Source: Myxococcales bacterium (lineage in GTDB: Bacteria > Myxococcota_A > UBA9160 > UBA4427). From it: a DNA stretch of 64,000 nucleotides. The notes beneath the pieces are model-generated. The model searched no databases. It saw only the letters and a list, made by a program, of their open reading frames with translations, and was not told the DNA's origin. The translations under genes were made by a program, and so were the position numbers. The stretch is taken from positions 1-64,000 of the forward strand of contig JADFNE010000023.1 in NCBI GenBank assembly GCA_022563535.1. Reading direction: 5' to 3'. Shown here piece after piece: positions 52,156-63,455 of this stretch. The first letter of the stretch is position 1. The number at the start of each line of letters is the position of its first letter.

Positions 52156-53247
52156 CTATTCCCTATGACCTGCGACCTGGGACCGTGCACTGATTTCGGG
52201 TTTGAGCAGATCGCCCAACGGCCCTGGAAGTCTGAACTCGCTGGTGTCGGGCAGCGGACCGTCGTAGTCCGAATTGCCCGATACCGTGAACCCCGCATCG
52301 GCGATCATCTGATACGTCTCACGCGCGGCATCGCCACGGGTCGTCAGGTAACCCTCGACGAAAAGGGAATTGGCGGGATACAGGCCCAGGGGCTGCATGC
52401 TCCGCAGGTTCCCCTCGCGCCCGCCGGCAATCCGAATCTCTGCGGTGGGGTTTACGAATCGCATCAAGCACAACACCCGCAGACAATGCGTTGGATTCAG
52501 AGATCCGTCTTGCTTGACCCGGTTGCCCTCCATGGGAATCAAAAAATTGACCGGGATCGATGGGACTTCGAGTTCGCGCAACTTGAACGCGACCTCGACC
52601 AGTTCTTCGGCATCCTCTCCCATGCCCACGATCAACCCGCTGCAGGTTCCAATGCCGTTGTTGCGCGCCGCTTCGAGGGTCGCGACTCGGTCCGCATAGG
52701 TGTGGGTCGTGCAGATCTTGCCGTAGCGCGCTTCGCTGGTGTTCAGATTGTGGTTGAGGCGGTCGAGTCCGGCGTCGGCCAGAATCTTTGCGTGCTCGTC
52801 TCCGAGTAGTCCCACAGAAAGGCACACCTCGACGGGATACCGTTGCTTGATCTTGCGAATCAAGCCGGCGAGTCTCCTGGTGCGCTCGATCGTCGGACCC
52901 CGGCCCGAGAGCACCATGCAGTAGCGCGACGCCCCGGCCCTGGCGGCCTTTTCTGCTTCGTCGAAAATTTCCTCGTCGCTCTTCATCGCGTATTTGCGGA
53001 TCGCGACCTCGCTGTCTTTGTTCTGCGAGCAATAGCCACAATCTTCGGGGCACAGGCCGTTCTGAACGTTGTTCAGCACGTGAATCATGACCTCGCGGCC
53101 AAAATGTTTTTCGCGGATCTTGAAGGCCGCTTCGAGTAGCGGGAGCAGCGAAACGTCTTCGCCCTCGACAATCCAGCGGGCCTGTTCGGCGCTCGGGGCC
53201 GCGCCCGCGAGTCCGAGTTCGGCGAGAGAGGAGTAGGGATCGGTCAA
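52156..53247 (-). CDS. bioB: Biotin synthase
   Basis: Radical SAM enzyme inserting sulfur into dethiobiotin, 363 residues. The cluster motif CPEDCGYC near residue 67 binds the 4Fe-4S; the second cluster's cysteines and arginine are present in RYCMVLSGRG, VCLSVG and RIAGGRE. First gene of the bioBFD operon, 7 bases before bioF. bioA is not in this operon. Confidence 0.96.
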   Translation of the reverse strand: MTDPYSSLAELGLAGAAPSAEQARWIVEGEDVSLLPLLEAAFKIREKHFGREVMIHVLNNVQNGLCPEDCGYCSQNKDSEVAIRKYAMKSDEEIFDEAEKAARAGASRYCMVLSGRGPTIERTRRLAGLIRKIKQRYPVEVCLSVGLLGDEHAKILADAGLDRLNHNLNTSEARYGKICTTHTYADRVATLEAARNNGIGTCSGLIVGMGEDAEELVEVAFKLRELEVPSIPVNFLIPMEGNRVKQDGSLNPTHCLRVLCLMRFVNPTAEIRIAGGREGNLRSMQPLGLYPANSLFVEGYLTTRGDAARETYQMIADAGFTVSGNSDYDGPLPDTSEFRLPGPLGDLLKPEISARSQVAGHRE

Positions 53248-53383
53248 GGTTCGAGTCTCCGGTGGGTGGGTGACGGTGAAGACGAGCGGTAATCAGGCGA
53301 TCTTGGGTCGTTGTCGGGCTCTCCCGTGCTGTCAACCAACATTCACGGCCCGGTTTACTGGCTCGCGCACTATACTGCGGGAC

Positions 53384-54820
53384 GTGGCGAGACCCAAGAC
53401 CGTATACAGCTGCACGAACTGTGGTTCCCAGCATCCAAAGTGGCTAGGTCGCTGTAATGAATGCGGAAATTGGGGAACCCTGGAAGAAGAAGTCGTCGCC
53501 TCGGGTGCCTCTCGGGATGCCCTCCCGAGCCCGGCCCGGGACCTGTTGGGGCTTTCGGGCGCCGCAAACCACAAAAGCGACAAAATCAGGACCCTGGGCG
53601 AAATTGAGCCCGGAAGTCTCCCCAGGATGCCCTCAGGACTAGGCGAACTTGATCGCGTACTGGGTGGAGGCTTCGTTCCGGGTTCCGTAGTGCTGCTCGG
53701 CGGCGAACCGGGGGTCGGGAAGTCGACCCTGGCACTGCAAATCGCGGCGCGGATCGACGCTGCGGCCCGCCAGGCCGGCGAGGGAAGTCGAAGCGTCCTT
53801 TATATCAGCGGCGAGGAGAGCCCGGAGCAAATTCGCCTGCGCGCAGAGCGGCTCGAGGAAGACAGCAGCGGAGTCGCGATTCTCGCCGAAACCCGGGTCG
53901 AATCGTTTGCCAATGCCTGGAAGGAACTGGCGCCGAGACTCGTCGTCATCGATTCGATTCAGACGCTCCAGACCTCTCGGGTCGAATCGTCCCCCGGCTC
54001 GGTGAGCCAGGTCCGCGAGAGCGCGTCGCTGTTGGCCGCGACCGCCAAGCTCCACACCACCACCCTGATTCTGGTCGGACATGTGACCAAGGACGGAACC
54101 ATCGCGGGCCCCCGAGTGCTCGAGCATCTGGTCGACGTCGTGCTCAACTTTGAAGGCGATCGCAACCACGCTTTTCGGCTGTTGCGAGCCAGCAAAAATC
54201 GCTTCGGTTCAACCCAGGAGGTGGGGGTCTTCACGATGGCCGAGCAAGGATTGGTGGAGGTCGAAAATCCGAGCGAACTCTTCCTGGCCGAACATCGCGA
54301 CGGCGCGCCGGGCTCGTGCATCATCCCATTGCTCGAAGGGTCGCGTCCGCTGCTGATCGAAATCCAGGCGCTGGTTGCCACCGCGACTTATGGAACTCCG
54401 CGACGAACTTCGATCGGAATCGACGACAGTCGGGTCGCGCTGATCCTCGCGGTACTCGACCAACGCACTCCCGTGGATCTTGTTTCACGCGATGTCTATG
54501 TGAACGTGACCGGGGGCGTCCGGGTCGGGGAGCCGGCGGCCGATCTCGGACTCGCCCTTGCGATCGCTTCGAGTGCACTCGACATTGCGCTGCCAGCGGG
54601 GGCCGCGGCAGTTGGAGAAATTGGTCTCGGGGGTGAAGTGAGGCGAGTCGCTCGACTGGATCTTCGCATTCGGGAGTTGGGCCGCCTGGGCTTTCGCCAA
54701 CTGCTCGTTCCACCGGGTACGCGCGCCGCCGTAAAGTCTTCAACGTGCGAGTTAATCGAAGTTGACAACATTGCGAACGTGATCTCATGGTTGCGCGAAA
54801 GCGCCGGTCCACGCCCGTGA
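53384..54820 (+). CDS. radA: DNA repair protein RadA
   Basis: RecA-like branch-migration helicase acting in homologous recombination, 478 residues. It has a four-cysteine zinc finger (CTNCGSQHPKWLGRC...C) at 9-27, Walker A GGEPGVGKST near 104, the RadA-specific KNRFG near 271, and a Lon-like C-terminal domain. The GTG at 53384 is chosen because it starts just before the zinc finger. Divergent from bioB. Confidence 0.94.
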   Translation: MARPKTVYSCTNCGSQHPKWLGRCNECGNWGTLEEEVVASGASRDALPSPARDLLGLSGAANHKSDKIRTLGEIEPGSLPRMPSGLGELDRVLGGGFVPGSVVLLGGEPGVGKSTLALQIAARIDAAARQAGEGSRSVLYISGEESPEQIRLRAERLEEDSSGVAILAETRVESFANAWKELAPRLVVIDSIQTLQTSRVESSPGSVSQVRESASLLAATAKLHTTTLILVGHVTKDGTIAGPRVLEHLVDVVLNFEGDRNHAFRLLRASKNRFGSTQEVGVFTMAEQGLVEVENPSELFLAEHRDGAPGSCIIPLLEGSRPLLIEIQALVATATYGTPRRTSIGIDDSRVALILAVLDQRTPVDLVSRDVYVNVTGGVRVGEPAADLGLALAIASSALDIALPAGAAAVGEIGLGGEVRRVARLDLRIRELGRLGFRQLLVPPGTRAAVKSSTCELIEVDNIANVISWLRESAGPRP

Positions 54821-54906
54821 ACCCTCGTTAAGCAACCGAATTCACACGGTTTTTTTCAAAGCATGGCTTTGACAGGCCCAGCGCGTGTGGCTACCCTGCC
54901 GGCGCC

Positions 54907-55962
54907 ATGAATAAAGCCAAGACAAAATCCGAAGCGCTCGATACGCGCATCGGTGAGCTGTTCGCCCGCATGTCCGAAGGACTCGGGCTCGTCGATCACG
55001 CCATGCACGAACAACTCGACAGCGTGAGCGAGCTGATGCCGCTGATCGGCAACCACGTGCTCTCGTCCGGGGGCAAGCGACTGCGGCCCATCCTGGTTTT
55101 GCTTTCTGCCGAACTCTGTGGCTACACGGGGTCGCGCAGTGTTCAACTCGGAGCCGCACTCGAACTCATCCACACCGCCACCCTGCTTCACGATGATGTC
55201 GTGGACCTCTCCAAGTTGCGCCGCGGACAGCCGTCGGCGAATGCGATCTGGGGCAACCGGCGCGCGGTGCTGGCGGGCGACTTTTTCTACGGGCGCTCGT
55301 CTTCCATGATCGTCGAAGACGGCAGCCTTGCGATCCTCGAAATATTTTCCAACACGATTCGCATGATGGCCGAAGGCGAACTGATCCAACTGCAACGCAG
55401 CTTCGATACCAACATTTCCGAACGACAGTACTACCAGGTGATCGAGCGCAAGAGCGCCGTGCTGCTCTCCGCCGCTTGCGAAATTGGCGCCGTGCTGGGC
55501 GATGTAACGCGCGGCGAGGTGCGGCGGGTTGCGGAGTTTGGTCGCGCCCTCGGCGTGGCGTTCCAGGTGCGAGACGACGTGCTCGACTACGAAGCCGACG
55601 AGGCCAAGATCGGCAAACCCCTGTGTGCAGATCTGATGGAGGGCAAGATCACCCTGCCCCTGCTCCTCACCCTGAAGCGCTGCACGAATAACGAGCGAGA
55701 ATTGATCTCGGGCGAGCTGAAAAATGCCGCGCGGATCGCGCATTTGAACCTGGCGGGCGATGACGGAAAAGAAAGCACAGCCGAACTCGATTTCGGCCCG
55801 GTTCTGGAGTTGGTCGAGCGCTACCGAGGGCTCGCCGACAGCACGCGCCGCGCCGAAGAACACGCAAAGCAGGCCGCTGCCGCGATTGCAGCCTTCCCCG
55901 AGGGGCGCGCCAAACGCGCCCTGCTCGATCTCGCGGAATACGCGGTGCAGCGGGATCACTGA
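54907..55962 (+). CDS. ispB: Polyprenyl diphosphate synthase
   Basis: Trans-isoprenyl diphosphate synthase making long-chain prenyl chains (quinone side chain), 351 residues. First aspartate-rich motif LLHDDVVD near residue 96, second FQVRDDVLDY near 222, plus GGKRLRPILV near 57. Chain length cannot be told reliably; octaprenyl type is likely by similarity. About 90 bases past radA. Confidence 0.88.
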   Translation: MNKAKTKSEALDTRIGELFARMSEGLGLVDHAMHEQLDSVSELMPLIGNHVLSSGGKRLRPILVLLSAELCGYTGSRSVQLGAALELIHTATLLHDDVVDLSKLRRGQPSANAIWGNRRAVLAGDFFYGRSSSMIVEDGSLAILEIFSNTIRMMAEGELIQLQRSFDTNISERQYYQVIERKSAVLLSAACEIGAVLGDVTRGEVRRVAEFGRALGVAFQVRDDVLDYEADEAKIGKPLCADLMEGKITLPLLLTLKRCTNNERELISGELKNAARIAHLNLAGDDGKESTAELDFGPVLELVERYRGLADSTRRAEEHAKQAAAAIAAFPEGRAKRALLDLAEYAVQRDH

Positions 55963-56015
55963 GACCCCGCCCGCCGGTTTAGATGTCACTACCCCGCGGT
56001 CCCGCGGAGAACCAA

Positions 56016-56429
56016 ATGTTCAGTACCAAGATCCATTCGAACACGAATCGCGACGCGATTCGCAGTGCCAACCGCAGTGCCAATGCCGTCATGGCCTCGA
56101 GTGCCCTGCGGCGCAATCTCGCCCTCGTTGCAGCTCTGATGATCGCCCTTGCGGGGGTGGCGGGGGTGGCGAGCGTCGCCCAGGCGACCGACGGGACCAC
56201 GCGGCTCAGTGGCGTGGTGAATCTCAACACCGCGGACGCCGAGCAGCTGCAGATGCTGCCCGGTGTTGGGGAGAAGCGGGCCGCCGCGATCATCGACGTC
56301 CGGACCAGCAAGGGTGGCTTCAAATCGGTCGACGAGATCGTGGAAGTGAAGGGCGTGGGCGCCAGCATGCTGGAGCGACTGCGGCCCCACCTGAGCGTGA
56401 GTGGAAAGACGACCGCCAAGCTGTTGTAG
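56016..56429 (+). CDS. ComEA-like helix-hairpin-helix exported protein
   Basis: A 137-residue protein with a signal peptide or anchor (LALVAALMIALAGVAGVASVAQA) and a C-terminal double helix-hairpin-helix domain: VNLNTADAEQLQMLPGVGEKRAAAII and a second half with VEVKGVGASMLERL. ComEA proteins bind incoming DNA in natural transformation; smaller exported homologues like this are widespread and their role may differ. The ATG at 56016 has GCGGAG upstream; an ATG at 55983 is less likely. Confidence 0.85.
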   Translation: MFSTKIHSNTNRDAIRSANRSANAVMASSALRRNLALVAALMIALAGVAGVASVAQATDGTTRLSGVVNLNTADAEQLQMLPGVGEKRAAAIIDVRTSKGGFKSVDEIVEVKGVGASMLERLRPHLSVSGKTTAKLL

Positions 56430-56481
56430 TGAGTGTGTAGTGAGTATGTAGTGACTGTGCAGTGAGCGTTTAGTGAGCGTT
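56427..56481 (+). repeat. 11-bp imperfect tandem repeat after the comEA-like gene
   Basis: Five consecutive 11-base units from the stop codon on: TAGTGAGTGTG, TAGTGAGTATG, TAGTGACTGTG, CAGTGAGCGTT, TAGTGAGCGTT. The period is close to one DNA turn. Confidence 0.75.
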
Positions 56482-56497
56482 CGCTAGACGGCAAGTG

Positions 56498-56524
56498 GGT
56501 GCCGGGGGCGCGACTCCCGGCACC
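56498..56524. terminator. Stem-loop between comEA-like gene and btuF-like gene
   Basis: GGTGCCGGG (56498-56506) and CCCGGCACC (56516-56524) form a perfect 9-bp stem with a 9-base loop. On the + strand it is followed by TCATTTCC, a weak T-run, so termination after the comEA-like gene is possible. Confidence 0.45.
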
Positions 56525-56569
56525 TCATTTCCGGGTACCATTGCGCCGCAAATTTTCGCGCAACTGGAA

Positions 56570-57583
56570 ATGCATGACCCCGTGATCTCTTTTACCGAAA
56601 CGATCCTTATCCAAGCTAGTCGACCCGGGCGACCCGGGTTGTCGTCGGGCGGTGGATCGGTCTACCGACTTGGGGTTGCTTGGCTGCTCCTCACCTCGAT
56701 CCTCTTCACCACCGTAGTCACCAACGCCCACGCGGTCAAAGCGACGCCAACGCATCATGCCATCCGGGTGATTTCGCTCAACCCATCCCTTACCGCAATC
56801 TTGCTCGCCATTGGCAAGGGGGATCAACTCGTGGGGGTCGATGATTTTTCTGCCAAGCAAATTCCCGCGGTTGCGGATTTGCCGCGGGTCGGAGGGCTGT
56901 TCAATCCGAGTCTCGAGGCCGTAGTGGCCCTCGAACCCGACCTGGTCGTATTGGTGCCGAGCGCCGAACAACGCGACTTTCGCATGCGGTTGCAAGAACT
57001 GAAGATTGAAGTCGAGAGCTTTCAAAATTTTCAATTTGCCGAGGTGCTGGAGAACATCACCCGTTTGGGAAAACTTCTGGGCGCCGAGCAAGCGGCCGCC
57101 GAGCGCGTCGCGGCGATCCAACTCACCCGCGCGGCGGTTGAACGAGTCGTCGCGAGCCTGGTGGGCAAAGGCCAGGCGCGACCCACCGTCGCGGTGGTGG
57201 TACAGCGCGACCCACTCTTCGTGGTGGGGGGCGAAAACTTCATCGACTCCATGCTGCAGATCGCGGGCACGCAAAACATCGCGGCCCACTACAGCGAACC
57301 GTACCCGCGAATCGGCATGGAGTGGATGGTCGCGGCCTCGCCACAATTGTTGCTCGACCTCAGCCCCGGGTCCCGAGAAGCGAAGTCGTTCTGGCAGCGC
57401 TGGCCCCATATTGCGGCAGTGAAGAACGATCGGCTCATCTCTCTCGATGCGGCACTGATCTCGATGCCGGGTCCCGATCTCGACAGCTCGCTGCGCCTGC
57501 TGGCGAGCACGATCTGGGGTGACGAGATCTTGAGCCGCATTCGCCTCGAAGAAGCCGCGCTCGCCCGGGAACGGGGTCGCTGA
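56570..57583 (+). CDS. BtuF-type periplasmic substrate-binding protein
   Basis: Soluble receptor of a FecCD/BtuCD-type importer, 337 residues from the ATG at 56570. A signal/anchor segment (VAWLLLTSILFTTVVTNAHA) precedes VISLNPSLTAILLAIG, the conserved start of the first lobe, and LEPDLVVLV follows. The second lobe includes FVVGGENFIDSMLQIAG, typical of corrinoid and siderophore receptors. Ligand: cobalamin/corrinoid, haem or siderophore cannot be told apart here. TGATG overlap with the permease gene. No cobalamin riboswitch was recognised upstream. Confidence 0.82.
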   Translation: MHDPVISFTETILIQASRPGRPGLSSGGGSVYRLGVAWLLLTSILFTTVVTNAHAVKATPTHHAIRVISLNPSLTAILLAIGKGDQLVGVDDFSAKQIPAVADLPRVGGLFNPSLEAVVALEPDLVVLVPSAEQRDFRMRLQELKIEVESFQNFQFAEVLENITRLGKLLGAEQAAAERVAAIQLTRAAVERVVASLVGKGQARPTVAVVVQRDPLFVVGGENFIDSMLQIAGTQNIAAHYSEPYPRIGMEWMVAASPQLLLDLSPGSREAKSFWQRWPHIAAVKNDRLISLDAALISMPGPDLDSSLRLLASTIWGDEILSRIRLEEAALARERGR

Positions 57584-58602
57584 TGCTGCTGACCCGCAGG
57601 CGATACGTCAGCGTGCTCCTTTCCATGTTGCTGCTCCTGATTGCGAGCAGCTGGTGCTCCCTGCTCTTTGGACCGAGTGAACTTGCGCCCGGGGAGGTAT
57701 GGAAGGTGCTGTTCGAAGCCGGGGATTCCGGGGCCGCGGGTGACATTGTATTGCGTATCCGCCTGCCGCGAACGGTGCTTGCGCTGCTCGTCGGGGCATC
57801 GCTCTCGGTGTCGGGGGTTGTCTTTCAAGCGCTGCTGCGAAACCCCCTTGCGGATCCCTTTGTGCTGGGGGTTTCGGGCGGTGCCGCGCTCGGGGGAATC
57901 GTCGCCCTCACGATCGGGAGCGCCATGGGATTTGGCTATGCGGTCGTTCCCCCGGCGGCTTTTGCAGGGGCGCTACTCACGACAGCACTTCTATACCTGA
58001 TCGCCGGTGCCGGAAACCACGTGTCGGCCAACAGCCTGTTGCTCACGGGAGTTGTGTTCAACGCTTTTGCATCCGCCGCAATCGTATTTCTGGCATCGAT
58101 CGCAGGACTCACGGAAAGTTCGCGCATCTTCTTGTGGTTGATTGGGAACCTCTCCGCCGCCCGCAGCGACGTTGCGCCTTGGGTCGCGGTGTTTCTGATG
58201 CTGGGCCTCGCGAGTTCCGGGGCCCTCGCCCGCAGCTTGAATTTGTTGATTCTGGGCGACGAGCCGGCGGAACAACTGGGTGTTCCGACCGAACTCCACA
58301 AACGGATCTTGTTGCTCGCGACGTCCCTGATGGTCGGCGCCGCGGTTTCGGTGGCGGGGCTGGTGGGTTTCGTGGGCTTGATCATTCCGCATCTATTGCG
58401 CCTGTGCTTCGGCCCCGACCACCGACTCTTGATCCCGGCGGCGGCGCTCGGCGGCGGCGCGTTTCTGGTGATTTGCGACACGGTCGCGAGGACGATGTTG
58501 GGGGGCCGAGAGCTTCCGGTTGGCGCCATCACGGCACTGGTGGGTGGCCCGCTGTTCCTGTTTCTCTTGCGCCGTCAGCATCAACGGATCTTCGCCCCAT
58601 GA
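57583..58602 (+). CDS. FecCD/BtuC-type ABC permease
   Basis: Integral membrane subunit of the importer, 339 residues with about ten hydrophobic helices. RLPRTVLALLVGASLSVSG near residue 63 and NPLADPFVLGVSGGAALG near 87 are diagnostic, and GFVGLIIPHLLRL near 263 is the loop that couples to the ATPase. Overlaps its neighbours on both sides by a few bases. Confidence 0.92.
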   Translation: MLLTRRRYVSVLLSMLLLLIASSWCSLLFGPSELAPGEVWKVLFEAGDSGAAGDIVLRIRLPRTVLALLVGASLSVSGVVFQALLRNPLADPFVLGVSGGAALGGIVALTIGSAMGFGYAVVPPAAFAGALLTTALLYLIAGAGNHVSANSLLLTGVVFNAFASAAIVFLASIAGLTESSRIFLWLIGNLSAARSDVAPWVAVFLMLGLASSGALARSLNLLILGDEPAEQLGVPTELHKRILLLATSLMVGAAVSVAGLVGFVGLIIPHLLRLCFGPDHRLLIPAAALGGGAFLVICDTVARTMLGGRELPVGAITALVGGPLFLFLLRRQHQRIFAP

Positions 58603-59429
58603 CGCAATCAAGTCCGCAACGGCACTTGCAATCCAGAACCCTGTCCTTCCACTCCGTGTGCGTGGAGTTTGGCAAGCGGCGCGTCCTCGACGACGTCAGC
58701 TTCGAAGTCAACCCCGGCGAAATCGTCGGACTCGTGGGTCATAATGGATCGGGCAAGACGACTCTGGTCAGACTCGCAACTCGGGTGTTGGCACCGCTGT
58801 CGGGGAGTGTCGCGCTGGGGGGGCGGCCGATTGGCGAGTTTTCCCGGGCCGAACTCGCGCGTTCTCTCGCCACGGTGCCCCAGGACACGACGCTCCCATA
58901 TCCCTTCACGGCACTCGAAGTCGTGCTGATGGGGCGCGCGCCCCATCAGCCACTGTTGGGACTCGACCGGCCGAGCGATATTGCCCTGGCGAGGTCCGTG
59001 CTCGAGCGACTCGACATTCAGGATCTGGCCGAGCAATCGATCCTCACGCTTTCGGGGGGCGAGCGACAGCTCGTCATGTTTGCCCGGGCGCTCGCCCAGG
59101 AGCCCGAGATTTTGTTGCTCGACGAACCCACGGCCTTTCTCGATCTGCGTCATCGGATCGATCTTCTCACCGCTGTTCGCGAGCGGGTGGACAACGGCGG
59201 CTCCGCATTGGTGATCTCCCACGATCTCGATCTGGTCGCCCGGGTGTCGGACAGGCTGATTCTGCTGGCCGAGGGCCGCATTGCCGCGCAGGGTCGGCCG
59301 AGCGAAGTACTCGACCCCGCCGTGCTCGAGCGGGCCTTTGGGATCGAAGCGGATGTCGTTCGAGCACCCGACGGGTCGCCATTGGTCGTACCCCGTCTAG
59401 CCGGCGCGGCCCGACCCCCGACTCGTTAG
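58599..59429 (+). CDS. ABC transporter ATP-binding protein (BtuD/FecE type)
   Basis: ATPase of the importer, 276 residues. Walker A GHNGSGKTT near residue 46, Q-loop near VPQDTTLPY, signature LSGGERQ near 151, Walker B ILLLDEPTAFLD near 171 and the H-loop VISHDLDL near 206. The open frame extends upstream but the ATG at 58599, overlapping the permease stop (ATGA), is the right start. Confidence 0.93.
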   Translation: MTQSSPQRHLQSRTLSFHSVCVEFGKRRVLDDVSFEVNPGEIVGLVGHNGSGKTTLVRLATRVLAPLSGSVALGGRPIGEFSRAELARSLATVPQDTTLPYPFTALEVVLMGRAPHQPLLGLDRPSDIALARSVLERLDIQDLAEQSILTLSGGERQLVMFARALAQEPEILLLDEPTAFLDLRHRIDLLTAVRERVDNGGSALVISHDLDLVARVSDRLILLAEGRIAAQGRPSEVLDPAVLERAFGIEADVVRAPDGSPLVVPRLAGAARPPTR

Positions 59430-59498
59430 AGCAGCGACCCGAAGCTGCTACCGTGAGCCCTCGCAGTTCATCAGTATCAGAAACGGCAGAACAATTAA

Positions 59499-61888
<2,390 letters not shown>

Positions 61889-62145
61889 AGCTCTTCCTGG
61901 CCCACCCGAGCGTCTGTTTTCCGCCACACCTGTAGATTTTTCCCAGCAGCGCCCAAAAAAATACCGACACATTTCAATTCAGAGCTAATGCAACTAGGTA
62001 GAAATACCGAACAGATTCTCCTGTAAGGCCGAACACAAAAATCCTTGAAAAGTTCGAGGGTTAGATGGGTTCGGCGCACGTTGTAGATGGGGAGTGATAC
62101 ACCGGCCTTGCCGAGGTGTTGCCGACTCTACGCTAGGGGAGAACC
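61889..62145. other. Leader region of the REC-XRE gene
   Basis: About 260 bases, locally less GC-rich than the flanks. No gene seen. It should hold the promoter of the regulator; no confident -35/-10 pair could be picked. Confidence 0.45.
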
Positions 62146-62748
62146 ATGAGCAGCCAGCATTACTTGAATGTTCTCGTTGTTGATCGTGACGAAGAATCCA
62201 ATCTCGCCATCAAGAACGTTTTGGCCGAAGACGGCCATCGCGTGACCGCACTCTCGGACGCATCCCAGATTCCATCCGAAATCCGGGACAATCGCTACCA
62301 GATCGTGGTCCTCGACGTATCGCCCGGAACGGGTGGCGCAGAGGCCCTCGAGGCGATTCGCGCCCAGGACAGCGACCTCTGCGTGATTGCCACTACCGGT
62401 ATCGCGTCAGTGGAAGCCGCAGTCGCGACCATGAAGAACCAAGCGTTCCACTATCTCCAGAAGCCTATTGATGCCGACGAATTCCGCGCCGTGCTGAACG
62501 ACGCCATCACGGAGAAGGGTTTGCTCATCGATCTCGAAACCCGTCTCAACTCGGTCGTGGGCGGTCGCATCCGCGAATTGCGCCACTCGCGCCCGCTGAC
62601 CCTCAAGCAGCTCGCCAACCGCACCGGCCTTTCGGTGAGCCTGATTTCTCAAATCGAACTCGGCAAGAGCGCAGCCTCGATGTCGACGCTCCACAAGCTC
62701 GCAACGTCGCTCCAGACTCGAATGACCTACTTCTTCGAGACCGTATAG
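62146..62748 (+). CDS. Response regulator with REC and XRE-type HTH domains
   Basis: A 200-residue protein. Residues about 8-120 form a receiver domain: acidic pair in VDRDEES, phospho-acceptor aspartate in VVLDVSPG near residue 58, threonine in ATTGIAS and the lysine in YLQKPID. Residues about 138-200 form an XRE/Cro-type helix-turn-helix (LTLKQLANRTGLSVSLISQI...LGKS). Receiver domains are usually joined to OmpR, NarL or NtrC outputs; XRE is rare. The ATG has GGGGAGAACC upstream. No histidine kinase gene is adjacent, so the partner is unknown. Confidence 0.88.
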   Translation: MSSQHYLNVLVVDRDEESNLAIKNVLAEDGHRVTALSDASQIPSEIRDNRYQIVVLDVSPGTGGAEALEAIRAQDSDLCVIATTGIASVEAAVATMKNQAFHYLQKPIDADEFRAVLNDAITEKGLLIDLETRLNSVVGGRIRELRHSRPLTLKQLANRTGLSVSLISQIELGKSAASMSTLHKLATSLQTRMTYFFETV

Positions 62749-63040
62749 GGGCGAAAGCACTTTGGGTCAGAGCGCGGCGAATCCCCACGTCATCCCCTGA
62801 CCCACTCCCCGCGTATCCGCCCGAGGCGGGTCGATCGACAAAGGCCCCGGCCAGTCGATCCGCCCGCCCGGTGGAAGCGCCCCAATTCCTTGACGGCCAA
62901 AATCCTTCGCCCTACCGTCTCGCCTCGCCCGCGGAACCTCGCGCAAGCGAGAGTCTGTACCAGCCGATAGCTTCTATATAGGGGTTGGTAGATCGGGCGG
63001 TCTCCCCGAGCTCTAGCGGGGGACCGAATTCCAGTTTCGT
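62749..63040. other. Gap between the regulator and tRNA-Ala
   Basis: Nearly 300 bases without a convincing gene. It includes TATATA near 62972, which may be part of a promoter for the tRNA. The minus-strand open frame here runs across the tRNA and is not real. Confidence 0.5.
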
Positions 63041-63116
63041 GGGGCCGTAGCTCAGCTGGGAGAGCGCTGCGTTCGCAACGCAGAGGTCGGCGGTTCGAGC
63101 CCGCTCGGCTCCACCA
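63041..63116 (+). tRNA. tRNA-Ala (anticodon CGC)
   Basis: A 76-base cloverleaf. Acceptor stem GGGGCCG with CGGCTCC, D arm GCTC...GAGC, anticodon stem CTGCG/CGCAG with loop TTCGCAA (anticodon CGC), TpsiC loop GTTCGAG, and an encoded ACCA end. It reads GCG codons. Confidence 0.96.
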
Positions 63117-63187
63117 TTTATTCTGTCTACCCGCATGCATCTCGACCTGCACCTGAATTTGAATCCAGTTGGCGTCCGTCAGTTACA

Positions 63188-63445
63188 GTACGCCTGCTCA
63201 ACGATCCCAAGCTTCGCTATGACCTTAAATCCGGATATATTGCGCAGATCATTCCGCTGAGCGAACACCACCTGCAAAAGGCCGTGAAAGAGAATCCGGA
63301 GCATTGCCACTATGAGCGAAATCACCAGGGATCCGACAACCAGCTGATCGTGAAGGCAATTGACGAACTCAATATGGTGGGTGCCGTCGACAGTAGAGAG
63401 AGACTCGGAGGTAACTTTACTTACTACCATCGGAGGGCCGCGTAG
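63188..63445 (+). pseudogene. Transposase remnant (integrase-core C-terminus)
   Basis: An open frame ending at TAG 63443-63445 translates to a segment with ERNHQGSDNQLI, followed by DSRERLGG and YYHRRAA at the end. This is the C-terminal end of integrase-core (DDE) transposases, which commonly have HYHRERNHQG and RRERLGG...YY. The catalytic core is missing and there is no proper start, so it is a decayed fragment. It begins about 70 bases past tRNA-Ala. Confidence 0.7.
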
Positions 63446-63455
63446 ACCGTGGGTC

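Noticed and set aside
56430-56570. Cobalamin riboswitch ahead of the BtuF-type gene
   Set aside because: The region is short and no B12-box-like conserved core was found; only a simple 9-bp hairpin is present.
62790-63152. Minus-strand open frame of 120 codons across tRNA-Ala
   Set aside because: It reads the antisense of the tRNA (a GSNRRPLRCERSALPAELRPH-like product), a well-known false protein caused by tRNA genes.
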